This document shows positions 35,046-46,749 of a stretch of DNA of 64,000 nt, in pieces. A model generated the notes under the pieces. That model made no database searches, had not been told where the DNA came from, and saw only the letters and a list, made by a program, of their open reading frames with translations. Position 1 is the first letter of the stretch; each line of letters starts with the position of its first letter. A program made the translations under genes and the position numbers. Source of the DNA: Vitis vinifera (taxonomy: Eukaryota; Streptophyta; Magnoliopsida; Vitales; Vitaceae); contig NC_081821.1 of assembly GCF_030704535.1 (NCBI RefSeq), positions 9,563,001-9,627,000 on the forward strand. The letters are read 5' to 3'.

Positions 35046-36319
35046 GCTACACTACCTAAGCAACCACGTAGGCAAAAAATCTCTAATAAAAGGTGAAATA
35101 TGCATAACTCTTTTAAAGAGATTTATTTCTATTCGTGAGATTCCTAGCTACCAATATATATATATATAGTTTTACCCGCTATGTTGTTAGTATTGTGAAT
35201 AAGGTTATGTTTGTTTGAATTGACTCTTGTGAAATCAAAAGTTTATGCTAATAAAAAAAAATGACTTCCTTAAAGATTAAAAATTAAAAAAAAACAAAAC
35301 CCCTCATATAAAAAAATTTTACTTTTACTTTGGAAAAGGTCGTAACGTCTAAAAATAGGTAACATTCCCACAGTATCATGGTAGAGATGATTTTGCAAAG
35401 ATGGTTCAAAATCAAGGGAGAGCTGACTGATACGCTATCCTTACAACAAAGCGCAGATGACGCGTAAGGCCCCAATTCTGGGAAGCCGGGCCCGGACACC
35501 CTCTCTCTCCCTCACAACTTCAGAATAGAGTTGAATTAAACGTGGCTCAATGACTTCGACTCTCAATTCAATTCGAACTCGTGCTCATCACACTTTCTTG
35601 AACATTTTTGCTTCCTTCTAAATCCCCCAAAATGTTTTAGAACTTAGCTAGCTCTATATACATCAATGGCCACAACAACCTTATCCTCTTTCTCATGTAC
35701 TTGAAGAGCCAACTCTTTTCCACTATTTGTGAACACCCAACTTTTTAAATTTGTAGTTTTGTGAAGACATGGGTTTTGTTCTTTTACGTGGCGCAGTCAA
35801 GGGTGTTGGTTTGAATGGAGTTTGAATGTGCACGTAGCATTTTTCAGACAGCGAAGGGGAAGATGAAATTATTGATGGAAGCCGATTCAAGAGAAAAAGT
35901 CCAATTTTAACTCATAGAGCTCTAAGTATTAAAAACGAGATGTGTGCTGTGGTTGCTAATAATGCATAAAATGGAGAAAATGAAACTACAAAGCAAGCAC
36001 TGAATCCATATCATTAAAAGCATATTCCCAACATTTTACACTCAACCATTTAGGCCACAACCTAGATATAAGATATCACATACTAACACCCAATTTACAT
36101 TCACTGAATTATAGAATTGGCCTAGAGAGTGGAGATGTGAAGATCCCTCCATAGAAAATGTTTTTAACCTTTCTAATACTTATAAATAAAAATTTTCTAA
36201 ATGTTAGAAAGGCCAGAAGTGCTTCCTAGAATTATTTGTAAACGACTCTTAATGGCCATATTCTCTGAGTGGAGGTAGTCTTCATAGTGTAGTAACTTGC
36301 TCAAACAACTCGGAAAAGT
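35046..36319. other. Intergenic and probable 3' UTR of the bHLH gene
   Basis: No gene recognised. A GC-richer stretch at about 35380-35600 carries a minus-strand ORF without domains. The last 150 bp before 36320 are likely transcribed 3' UTR of the bHLH gene and contain palindromic MITE copy 2. Confidence 0.4.
36150..36245. repeat. Short palindromic MITE, copy 2 (beside bHLH gene)
   Basis: The left arm 'GTTTTTAACCTTTCTAATAC' pairs with the right arm 'AATGTTAGAAAGGCCAGAAG'. It is the same family as 37631 and 62351 and lies within about 80 bp of the bHLH stop codon. Confidence 0.5.
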
Positions 36320-38075
36320 TCAGTAGATTAACTCCTGCAATCTCTGCCAGACCCTTGAAGTCTCTACACCAACCCTAGAGATTTTGACCTGCAACATTCA
36401 TTGAGAGAAAGTGTCGCCTTTTGTGAGTACATGAAGCTTGAATTATTAATCTTATATAGAAAAGGAAAGAGGGATTGATGGCGAAGTAGTAAAATTCACC
36501 TGGGCATGGAGTGAGTGGAAAACCTTATCGCCCACAGTTGAAACGCTAGCACTCACAACTTCAGCTCCTTCTTCCTCAAGAACACTAATGACCTCGTATA
36601 ACATGAAGTTCTTGTTCAACCCACTAATCAGCATCACTTCTAGACTAGAACCCAAGTCCCTCAAATCGATCACCGGCAATCTCAAGCCAATCATCACCGC
36701 GTCGATGAGATTATTGTTTGTTCCTGCAACCCTCGTTGCCAGCTCCTTCCTCCCCTTTAATTCCTCTATTCTTTCCTTCAGTTGCTTTATGTAGTTTGCT
36801 GCCTGCTCCAGCTGGTCTTGCTGTGATAACATGTCCTGAAAAAAGGGCAAAAAAAAAAAAAAAAAAACTAATTAAACTTCAATCAAATGAGGGGAAAAAA
36901 AACCCTAAACAGGAAGAGCAATAAAAATATAGTATCCCGGAGTTCTTGTCAGATATTTTCTGGAAAGCATAGCCAAAAGATAAGTTGGTAAGCAGACAGG
37001 TAGAAGTGATTTTCACAATGTTTAATGCAACCTACTTGTATGACTATGGTAGCCATGACAAGCTTAAATTGATCCATAAACACTGAATCCTTATCAGGCT
37101 TAGTGGGCAGCCCTTTTCAGCTACATGTACCCAGGACTAGAGAATTGGTTCAGCAATAGCCTTTGTGGTTTATCAACCCAAAACTTCATATCTAAAATCT
37201 GTAGTTAATTTAAAACCTGGGTAGCTAGCTGCAAAAATTGTAGGGACCTTCCCAGGACATGGCCAATGTCGTAGCATCGAGGGCACAATTAGAAGAGACA
37301 TGTGGTGGGACTGGTATTTGAATATATTCAAACCAAATTAATTGTACAAATATGAGGGCTACGTTGCTCCACTCATCACATCATCCATTCAAAACTAACT
37401 AAAACAGGAGTTGCACTTCTTTATACAGCTTATTCAAATTTTAATTATCTTAAAGAGAGGCCAGAAAATGTGAAGATTATGCCAAGCTATAGCGTCCACT
37501 GGTTTGAAGTCCGCTTCCCAGCTACGTATGCTATAGCTTAATTCAGTAATTATTTCTTGAAGACCAAAACCACATATGATATAAGATTCAAAATCAGCTC
37601 AAACCCAGAAAACAAAATCGAATTTGAATCCGTTTGGTGGTGATTCTATCAAGGACTTTTAACCTTTCTAATAGATGAAATTTTTTACCAAAAGAATTGT
37701 TTTCAAGTGCTAGAAAGATTAGAAACGATTCCTTGAATCACTGCCAAACAAGCTCTTCTTCTACTCTCCTGTTAGAATTTCAAAAGAACCCATTTTAAGT
37801 TCGCAATACTGAGGGAGAGCTTAATTTAGCCGGTATGCCTAGCTAGAAGAATCATTAATAAAGAAGAAAGACGAAAAGAAAATCGATTAGCTCAGAAACA
37901 TCTTCAACACACGTTAGAGAGAGAAAGGAAAAAGAGGCTGAACCTTAGAGGTTTTGAATTGATTGGGAGGGATGAGAGAAGAAAGCTTAAAGCAAAGGCT
38001 CTTCATGTGAATTCTTCTGTTCCTCTCTGTAGTCTTTCGATCTGGTTTCAGCGGAGGCCCGTTCATCTTGGTCAT
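36320..38075 (-). CDS. bHLH transcription factor, bHLH162-like
   Basis: Three exons on the minus strand: 38075-37944, 36835-36500 and 36388-36320 (stop TGA 36322-36320), all phase 0, giving 178 aa. An in-frame TAG upstream supports the ATG at 38075; a second ATG follows at 38066. The basic region 'RKTTERNRRIHMKSLCFKL' and loop 'IPPNQFKTSK' are in exon 1. Helix 2 'DQLEQAANYIKQLKERIEEL' is in exon 2, followed by an ACT-like tail ('VMLISGLNKNFMLYEVISVL') as in the bHLH36/118/162 group. It is a nuclear DNA-binding regulator, probably dimeric. Basic-region Glu9 and Arg12/13 are present, but the usual His5 is Arg. The target pathway is unknown; the Arabidopsis family member links to jasmonate/stress are only suggestive. 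Confidence 0.92.
37631..37754. repeat. Short palindromic MITE, copy 3 (in bHLH intron 1)
   Basis: The left arm 'CGTTTGGTGGTGATTCTATC' pairs with the right arm ending 'TTGAATCACTGCCAAACAAG'. The inner parts 'ACCTTTCTAATAGATG' and 'TGCTAGAAAGATTAGAAACG' also pair. Total about 124 bp, so it can fold into one long hairpin. Confidence 0.65.
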
Positions 38076-38116
38076 CAGTGCAGAATACTAAGCTGTTTTT
38101 CCTCTGTACAGACCTA

Positions 38117-38150
38117 TAGATAGAGATAGAGAGAGAGAGAGAGAGAGAGA
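38117..38150. repeat. (GA)n microsatellite in the bHLH 5' UTR
   Basis: Reads (CT)n on the coding strand, about 40-75 bp upstream of the bHLH ATG. Pyrimidine tracts are common in plant 5' leaders. Length may vary between alleles. Confidence 0.8.
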
Positions 38151-38194
38151 GGGGGCCGAGATAAAAGACACTTGGACCGAGTGCCCAGAGCTCA

Positions 38195-38208
38195 TGGTAT
38201 ATATAGAG
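38195..38208 (-). promoter_or_regulatory. Probable TATA box of the bHLH gene
   Basis: Coding-strand 'CTCTATATATACC' lies about 120 bp upstream of the ATG. A start site some 30 bp downstream would give a leader of about 90 nt containing the CT tract. No transcript data to confirm. Confidence 0.5.
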
Positions 38209-38479
38209 AGAGAAAAATGATACTTGATCCAAAAAAGCAAAAACAAAAACAAAATACAAAATACAAAATATAATATATAATAATAAGTTCTTTTGGGATC
38301 CCAGGGGTCCAAAGCATCGAGTCTTTGTCAACGTTGCATGGGCCCCTACAAAAATCCGGAAGGCAACCTTTGTTGCAGTTGTGAAGCCACTTATTTTGGT
38401 GTGTGAGAATTGAGATGGATTAGCTTTTTGCTGACCCTTGACTCCGCGCCTCCACCGGCCACTCCCCACCACTCATCAA

Positions 38480-41330
38480 TCCCATCTTTACGTCTTGTTT
38501 CTAGAAATCAAATATCTGACAACTGTTTTGCATGAATCAGGGTGTAGTTTTCTATAATCAAATTATTCCATTTCTGAATCAAATGATCGATCAAGAGTAT
38601 TTTTGACAATCCTCCTTTTCATATTATTCTTTTTCTTCTTTTTTTTTTTTTTCTTTTTTTGGTGATTTTAGATTTGCAATCATATAGCTCTCTTTAGTAA
38701 TCGATTTTAATTTGGCTATAAAATATAAAATAAGAAATTAATATAATTCTTTTTTATTTTAGTTAAATGTAATGAATCCATGTGGATCATAACCTTATCC
38801 CATTTTGATCATCCACTTATAGCCTTTTCATCCACCTTTTTATTTGATTAACTAATATGATATAAATTATTATTCTTATTATTTTGTATTTTTATTTTAA
38901 GTGACAAACTCATAATTTTCAACAAATCTTTTCATTAGTTTTATTGTATAGTTAAAAATTTGATTCAAATACAATGGCTAACTTATAATGTAAGAGACAA
39001 ACACCCCTTACAAGATCAAATCAATCCTAAACTAACTTTGACATTATTATAACAACTGTATAGATATTATTCGTTTTGAACCTAAAAAGGCTCTTTCGTC
39101 TTTAAAATACATTTATAAATTTAAGAATAATTCATACATATATAGTCTCAATAACTTTCTCCTTTATTCAATATGGGATATTACATATAAGATTTTGGAT
39201 ATATACACGAAATTAATGAATTCTTGAAGAAATAAAATAAACTATCCTAATTCAAATAGAAAGAAGTTACAAGTAAATTATTTACATAATTATGAAGGTA
39301 AGTAGTGCAAAAGTTTATTTAACAATTAAAATGAGGCAATGACTATTGTTTGGGTTCGGGTGTCCAAGTATAAGTTGACCTAATTCGACCTGGGGAACAG
39401 GGGTTAAATTACTGCTCAGAAACTGCTATTACACAATCATTAAAAATAAAAAATAAAAAAATTCTCTCTCTCTCTAAGAAAAATATGAAAGAATATGTTC
39501 CTATAACAAAGTCATTTCTTTCGAATTTCCTCCATTTTTCTATGTGAAAATAAAAGTTAAAACATTTATGCTATGAAAATAAAATGTTTATCATGTTTTA
39601 TAGTTTCATTCATGGCTTGGAATAAAAAATTCCTCAGTAAAGAAAGTAGGCTGAAATCCATCCATCATTAAACCTTGCCCATGTAAATTATTTGTTACAC
39701 ATAGCATTGCTGCCTGCAATAATATCACATAATTGATTAAATAATAATTGTTTGACCCTAAAAAAGAGGGGAGTTACTAAGGAAAAACAAGGGAAAACAA
39801 AAATATTTTCTAGAACCCTTTTTGATTCTACATATTAATGTGAATGCAAATTTGGCCTTAATGCCCGCTTGCCCATTGACGGCATCCTTGATGTCATGCA
39901 AACTCTCAAGAGCTCTCCAACCACCTGGAATTTGTCATAACACTATTCTAGTTTTGATGAATTCCATGTATGAAATATATGACCCATTTTCATTTTATTC
40001 CATATTTTCCACTTTAGACCCTCTTGCATGCTATCAGCCTATCGAAAGCACTGGTTCAAAGCGCTTCGTCAAAATATATAGTTGAATGCTTATGCAGTCA
40101 ACCTTCCTGATTTCATAAATTGGGACATTGATCTCTACATGACCATTTTTTCTATAGATTTAAAAAGAATCCCATACATTCTTAGTTCAATTCTCAACCA
40201 ATTTTTTAAAAAATTTCAATGAGAGTTACGTGTTTACTATCACTAGGAGGAGAAAATTTAATCAAATGTACTAACTTGACTTTGACTGAAAGAACAAATT
40301 TTTTTATTTATTTTCTTATTTTATATATGTATTTCGGGAATGCTTTCCTTGGAGCAATCATCCATTGAAAACTTAAATGATATTGACCACATACCGTACC
40401 AAACTATTACAATAGTGTTTGGTTTGGTCTTTGTCATGCACCCTTTTCACATCTAGATACATCATCTTTTTTCACATTCTTCCGACCATGATCATATCTA
40501 TCTATATTACACGGGTATTTGATTTTGATGGAATTGGAAAAGTGCTTTCAAGGGCAAGTAAGACCCACGTACGTATTATTTTACAAATTTCATCAGTCGA
40601 ATCCCAAAATAATTGAATGATTTCATTTCTTGTGGCGTGCATGTGCCTCGAAGGAGAAAAAGATTTGTAATTATGGAGTCCCAAATGGCTATTTCATGGT
40701 TGAAACAGTTGGAAGGCCTTTAGCCGACATTGTTGAAGAAACTTCCATCTTTCTCCGACCAAATAAAATGATGAAAAAAAATCACATCAGAATACATCCT
40801 CAGCCAACACGTCTAGGTTTCGGAATGGTACGTTCCCTTGATTCACTTACGAAATTGAAGATGGAAAAGGCTATATAGTTAGTTGTGATGTTGGGACTGT
40901 TACAGTCCGTGACTGGCGCCAGCCACAGTCGCCACGGTTTGAGGCAGGAAAAGGTAGACACCACTTTATGTCATCCCACGATTCCAAAGGCGAGGCATAA
41001 CATCAGGGAAACGTCCTTGAATATCCTCTTCACGTTCACATGTTGTGTCTCACTTTTGGACAATTATTGCACTCATGATTTTTCAGTCTTTTGTCCCTGT
41101 TCTCAATCTTCTTCTTTCCTTCCCTTTTGTCCTACGTGCATGCCACACCTCCCACCGACCACCCCCCATACATGAATTGGAGACGTATCATGAGAAATCT
41201 CCCCTCCTTCTCATAACTTATAAGACAAAGATAAGGTACGTATCTGTTACTTCCTTAGATATTGAGAAGAATGTGTGTGGGAATCCTCAGAGTAATTCTA
41301 TGTTTTTTTTAATTAACAAGAATATGTAGA
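38480..41330. other. Intergenic, no gene recognised
   Basis: Mostly AT-rich. The segments 39820-40090 and 40620-41240 are less AT-rich and hold short plus-strand ORFs (65-96 aa), but none shows a domain, signal peptide or splice pattern. Unknown decayed genes or promoters are possible. Confidence 0.4.
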
Positions 41331-41339
41331 ATGCTTGTT

Positions 41340-41417
41340 CATGTAGAAAGCTTGGCAAATAAGTAGTTCTATCTAAGTCCATGTAGAAAGCTTAGCAAAT
41401 AAGTATTTCTACTTGCG
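41340..41417. repeat. 40-bp imperfect tandem duplication
   Basis: 'CATGTAGAAAGCTTGGCAAA' at 41340 recurs as 'CATGTAGAAAGCTTAGCAAA' at about 41380, with the following TAAGTA-TTCTA also repeated. It may lie in the 3' LTR side of the neighbouring copia element. Confidence 0.7.
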
Positions 41418-41639
41418 TCAAATGTAACACCAGCTATATTCATTGGTAAAATGTTATTTTTAGGTGGAATTTGTGTTTTCATATCCAACTTTCTAGTCTT
41501 TATCACCTTTATTCATTCAGTTTAATGTTCATAGTCAAACACCCTTATAAGAAAGCTTGGAAATAATTGATTCTCCTTGTGTTCACACACCGAATATATT
41601 CATGAGAAAAAATGTTCTTATTCACATGAAATTATTCAT

Positions 41640-44600
41640 ATCTTCGGTCATTATGAGGGTGTAAACACTTGATAGGTGTTAGGTAAAGACATGCATCTCC
41701 TAAATGGTTTGTTGTGATATTTTGAGTAAATCATGTTGAATTTGAATACAAATAAAATGGCAATCCAACTCAATGTGTTTAGTCTCTTCATGAAAAATAG
41801 GAATGGAAGCTATATGGAGGGCTACTTGATTGTCACAATACAATGATGCCAAAATCGGCCAAGGTAAACTTTAGCCACTATAATTCACAAATTGCTTGTA
41901 GCATTGCTCTACATTCTACTTTAGTTAAAGATCTAGAAACAACAATCTATTTCTTGGTTTTCCCTGAGATGAGATTGGATCCAAGAAAAATACAATAACC
42001 ACTTGTAGACTGACAAGTAATGGGAAAACCAAGCTAATCGGAATCAACATAGACAATAAGGTACAATGAACTTGATGATGCCAAAAAACAAATACCTTTC
42101 CTAGGACTGGCATTTAAATAGCATAAAATTCTCAATATGGCATCAATATGTTGTTTCTGAGTGCTCAAATAAATAAACTAAGAATGTTAATTGTAAAGAA
42201 AATATTTGGTTGAGTGATGGTCAAGTAAATCAAGTGTATTATAAGTTGATGATAAATTGTTGGCTCTGATAAAAAATCTTAATTATCTAGATGAAGTTTT
42301 AAATTCTACTCTATTGATGTCTTGGCAAGTTGATACCCTAACATTCCCATGTTATGTAAAATGTCTAACACATATTTTTGTTGACCAAGAAAAATTCCTT
42401 ATGATGAATGCGCAATCTCAATACCAAGAAAGCATTTAGGTAGACTAAGGTTATGATGTTAAACATATCATTTAGGATTTTCAAAGGTTGGATGTCCTCC
42501 AAATTATTTCCTCCCACGACATCATTATTATAAATCAGGATAAAAACAAAATCATGGGTTGTATGTTTAGAGAAAAGTTTGTATTCTAACTTTGATTGAT
42601 TGTATCATGCAAATAGTAGAGAATCTATAATCTTGGCAAACCAATTACAATTTGCTTGTTTCAAGCCCTATAATGAGTTGTTTTATTGAATATAAGCTTG
42701 CAACTTGTATCTATTAAATAGACGAGTATTAGGAAAACATGAACAACCAAAGATTTCGAGAGACTTGTAATCAGGTTTGGTTTTGAACAAAGTTTCTAAA
42801 GGAGTTTTATTGTTTAAAACGTGTTGGAAGTTTGTTTATAAAATAAATAACAGTTCTAAAGACTTCATTCTAGTACTTAAAGGGCATTGAGGCTTTGTTA
42901 GAAGTGTTAATCTAGTTTCTACAACACGGTTATGTTTTCTCTCAATTATCCTATTTTGTTCTTGTGTATAGGGACAAGAAACTCTATGTACAATGCCATG
43001 AGTTTTGAGATAACCAATAAATACTCAATATTCACCACCCTAATTACTTTGAATGATCTTGAGTTTATAGCCAAGTTGCAATTCAGCTTGAACATGAAAA
43101 TTAAGGAAAGTTTGAAAAGCATCAAATTTATTTCTAAGAAGATAGATCCAAGTAAGCCTAGAGTATTTATCCATAAAATGCATGTAATAGAAGTACTCAT
43201 TTGAAGATTGCATAGGTGAAGGACCCCATAAATCAAAATGAATGAGTTGCAATGGTTCTAAATATTAAGTGTCAAAAAGACAGAAAGGAAATTTATGAAT
43301 TTTCTCTAAGTAACAAGTTGAACAAAAATGTGGAATTTCATTAGAACAAGAAGATTACAAGTATGAAGCACATCCTTTACAATTTTAGTAGAGGGATGGA
43401 CTAGCTTACTATGCCAAACATCCAAAGGAGAAGATGAGTTACATGATATTTGAGCACTTTGTGCATTATTCTTATGAACAAGAGATGGAGTATAATCTAG
43501 AACTTGAACAAAAAAGTAACTAGGAGATGAAACATTGGGAACATTTGAAATACGGCAAGTTTTAGACTGAAAATTCTTAATAGAATCTTCATATTAGAGG
43601 TATTGAAAACATGAAGACCTTGTCTAAGTTTCCGTTGCATGAGAACTGGCTTAAAAACCTAATCTTTGACAAAACACAAGCTAGGATAGAACTCAAAGAA
43701 AACCTTATTGTCTTTCACAAATTTAGACACACTTAATAGGTTTTTGGTTATAAAAGGAATATAAAGCAACTAATTTAAGGAAAATTTTCTAGAATTAAAT
43801 GGAGAATGAAAGAGTTTCCAACATGTTGAATTGACAAACCTGAGTCATTTCCCATATAAAGCCTATCATGACCTATTTATTCAATCTTAGACATTAAAAT
43901 ATTGACATCTTGGGTGATATGGTTTATTACTCCTAAGTTAAGGTGTCAACTTATGTCATTGATAAATTCTAAAGTAGCAAGCATTGTTGTCATTGGATTA
44001 TGTGGCCTAAAGTTTGAAGGATTGGAACCTTGAGGAGGAGATGGATCCTCAAACAACTAATCAAAGAAATAATAACATTGCATTTCAACATGGTCCCTTC
44101 TACCACACAATCGGCACTGCATTTTATTAAAATTTTAGGATTGTCATCTTCTTCCTCTACCTTTGCTACCAAAATAGCCACCAACGTTCCTAAATCTACC
44201 ACCAAAATTACCATATCTATGACCTCCAAAGCCTTTTCAACCCCAAAATTTTTCTCAGTATTAAACCAAACCAGAGTTACCAAAATTGTTTTATTGATTC
44301 TAATTGAAAGAACTATGTTGTTCAAAGAGCTGGCCTTATTCTTGACCATATAAAACAAACTTTTTTCTTATCATTGTTAAATTGATTATGAATAGTCATA
44401 TTGTCACTAGGAGATGAATCTAGAGATTTGTTATTTGTATTAATTCTCCCTTCTTGAGCAAGCAAGAAAGAATTTATTTCATCAATAGTGAATGGATCAG
44501 TTTTTAACACAACAAAGGTAATAAATGTATCTTACTCTAAGCTTAAACCTTCAAAAATTGTCTCAAGATGATCAACAGTTGATACAATGTAATTTATAGA

Positions 44601-45010
44601 AGCTAAGCTATCAACAAAAATTTTTATCTTCAAAAAATACTTGTCTATAGAGAATGACCCTTTTTTGGTGTTTGGAGCAATCATGTTCTATACTACTTCA
44701 CCTTAGCTCTTATTTGGGAAACAAAATATAACTTCAATTTCTCCTGAATTTGATAAGTCATTTCACGACCAACCATATTTGTGAAGATATTTCCTGATAT
44801 TGACGAGTGCAACCAAGAAACAAATAATTGGTCTTGTTGTTCTCACTTAAGAAATTCTAGATTGATCTTTTCTATACATTGATTCTCTGAAGAGATAAAT
44901 TTTGGTGGATCTTCATTAGTACCAAGGAACCCCTGACTATTGATTCCACTTGGTGATGTCATGGTAGGAAATTGTTCGAGTTGAGCTTTATAAAAATTAG
45001 ATGTATGAAA
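41640..45010 (-). pseudogene. Decayed Ty1/copia polyprotein (gag to RNase H), RE1-type
   Basis: Read right to left with stops and shifts. Gag starts near 44965 with 'MTSPSGINSQGFLGTNEDPP'. It continues 'DPFTIDEINSFLLAQEGRI' (about 44500), then protease-side 'NDSGLSIQHVGNSF' and 'NLLSVSKFVKDNKVFFEFYP' (about 43850-43690). Integrase is 'LIHFDLWGPS' and 'FMDKYSRLTWIYLL' (about 43240-43130). The RT catalytic motif is altered near 42530. RNase H is 'YVDSDWLGFPITCQSTSGYC' and 'SGKTKK' (about 42060-41940), then 'CRAM', 'ICEL' and 'KHIELDCHF' near 41770. The order PR-IN-RT-RH is that of copia. It cannot encode working enzymes. LTRs are not clearly preserved. Confidence 0.85.
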
Positions 45011-45276
45011 GAAATTAGATTGAATTGTGAAGAGGAGCATGAATCCCCATGCGAGGTGGAAATCAAAGAACCTTCCATCAATGGTAAGCTCATTAAGGAA
45101 AAATGAAAGAAAACCTAGCGATTTGGAGAAAACAATTGAAGTTATGAAGGTGAAAAAATTAGGATGAACAAAAAAAAAATCAAAAAGGGAAATAGGTGAG
45201 AAAGGGATCAAAACATCTAATGTTAAGGATTTAAACTTAGTGTTTGCGAAAAAGAAACCAGAGGAGATGATGAACA

Positions 45277-45288
45277 GTTCTGATACCA
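45277..45288 (-). other. tRNA-Met primer-binding site of the minus-strand copia element
   Basis: Coding-strand 'TGGTATCAGAAC' complements the 3' end of initiator tRNA-Met in 11 or so of 12 positions. It sits about 300 bp before the gag ATG, where a copia primer site belongs. The 5' LTR should end just right of it, but recognisable LTR sequence stops within about 60 bp, where the pararetrovirus leader begins. Confidence 0.7.
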
Positions 45289-45352
45289 TCTTAGAAAAGT
45301 GAATAAACTAAGAGACGATTTGATCTAAATTGATTATATATATACACTGATG

Positions 45353-45761
45353 ATGGTAATTCCTCTGATGAGGGTTGCCTAGGACTCTGATAGGTACCTA
45401 GATATGCTCTTAACGCACCTCTCCTTGGCGGTTGTATGGGCAGCCAGGTAAAAAGCCCAACCTAAGGGATGTGTGTGATTGTCCTGGGTGTCTATGGTAT
45501 CAGAGCCCTCGTCCTGACGTGCCAAATTCAGGCGTGACACCAGTGGGAACTCTCACCCATGACCTTGAGGTCATTGGAGCGAAGTGGGGCTCTCCGCCTA
45601 CTCGTGACGGTAATTCCTCTGACGGGGGTGGCCTAGGACTCTGATAGGTACCTAGATATGCTCTTGACGCACCTCCCCCTTGGCGGTTGTATGGGTAGTC
45701 GGGTTAAAAGCACAAACTAAGGGATGTGTGTGATTGCCCTGGGTGTCTATGGTATCAGATC
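45353..45761 (+). repeat. Pararetrovirus leader duplicated, each copy ending in a primer-binding site
   Basis: About 155 bp at 45353-45507 recurs at 45606-45761, offset 255 bp, with about 90% identity by eye. Both carry 'CCTAGGACTCTGATAGGTAC', 'CTTGGCGGTTGTATGGG' and 'GGGATGTGTGTGATTG'. Copy 1 ends in TGGTATCAGAGC (45495-45506), a full match to the initiator tRNA-Met complement; copy 2 ends in TGGTATCAGATC (45750-45761), one mismatch. In Caulimoviridae this site primes minus-strand synthesis and marks the genome start. Confidence 0.75.
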
Positions 45762-45959
45762 CACAGGAAGGGAAGTCAGGTTTGTTTTGGGTGTTTTGAG
45801 CTATCTTAGGATAAGTAGCAATGTGCCGAGGAATGCGATCCCTCCCGGGTTGAGCCTTTTGTTAGCCATGGATAGGCATTTGTGAGGGTTGTAAGGGGCT
45901 GGGGAGACGTCTCATTAGGTCTGTCAACTGGCTATTAGGCTCTAGATTAAAACCCTAAA

Positions 45960-46720
45960 ATGAGTTCGATTTTCAGAACCATGTCTAGGAAATCCACTGA
46001 TTCTCAAGATATTGTTGTAAACAGTGAAGAAATCAATTATCCTAAGATTCAAAATGATTTAGATGATTGGAAGTTACCTAAGGTATCTAATCAAGAAATT
46101 TATAAGAAATGAACCTTTAAGTTCTTCACAGACTACACCATTAGAACCTCTGAAATGTTAGTAAGTTTAGAACAAGACGATCAAGTCATAAGACTCTTGG
46201 ATAGTAAGTCAGTAGACAAGCATAAGAAAGACCACTACAATTTCATACACTTTGGTATGATTCAAGTTACAACTAAGCCTTTGACAAGATTAGGTTTAAA
46301 TAGCTCTATTGTCATGTGTTTAAGAGATAATAGACATCTCGACTATCGAGATTCTATTATAGGTGCAGTCCAAGCTGGACTGAATGATGGCCCTGTTTAC
46401 TTCCAGTGTTTCCCTAACTTCACAATTAGACTAAGAGATGTCGATATCTTAGATTCGGTTGTCCTTTATGTTAAGACCCATGGTTTTAAGTTCAAGAAAG
46501 AAAACAGTCATGTTTCCATCATAACCAGGTTTGCCTATAAAAGCATGACCACAAGTGTTGGATCTAGAGTACTGTGTACCAGTTCCAAAGGTGAGACCAC
46601 TATCTTCCACTCAGATGTGATAAATAAGTCCAATTTCATTGTTCCCATGAAAATCAAGTGGAATGAGGTTGAGTTTCCTGAAAATTGGCATTTTACTAAT
46701 ACCGTTCCAGCTATAGAGTA
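45960..46720 (+). pseudogene. Pararetrovirus ORF1, movement protein region
   Basis: Begins at ATG 45960 and stays in one frame to the stop at 46719-46721, with one internal stop (TGA 46110-46112). Seen: 'VSLEQDDQVIRLLD', 'YNFIHFGMIQV', 'LDYRDSIIGAVQAGLNDGPV' and 'QCFPNFTIRL', the core pattern of the caulimovirus/30K-type movement family. This protein normally opens plasmodesmata for cell-to-cell spread. The stop codons make it non-functional in this copy. Reading continues briefly after 46721 before the frame is lost. Confidence 0.75.
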
Positions 46721-46749
46721 GAAATTTGAATGGATTGAACAGATTGTTC

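Noticed and set aside
39822..41329. Several plus-strand ORFs of 65-96 aa
   Set aside because: No recognisable domain, weak composition signal and no consistent intron borders joining them.
44843..45289. 148-aa minus-strand ORF as a separate gene
   Set aside because: Its tail is the gag start of the copia element; the upstream part is untranslated leader up to the primer site.
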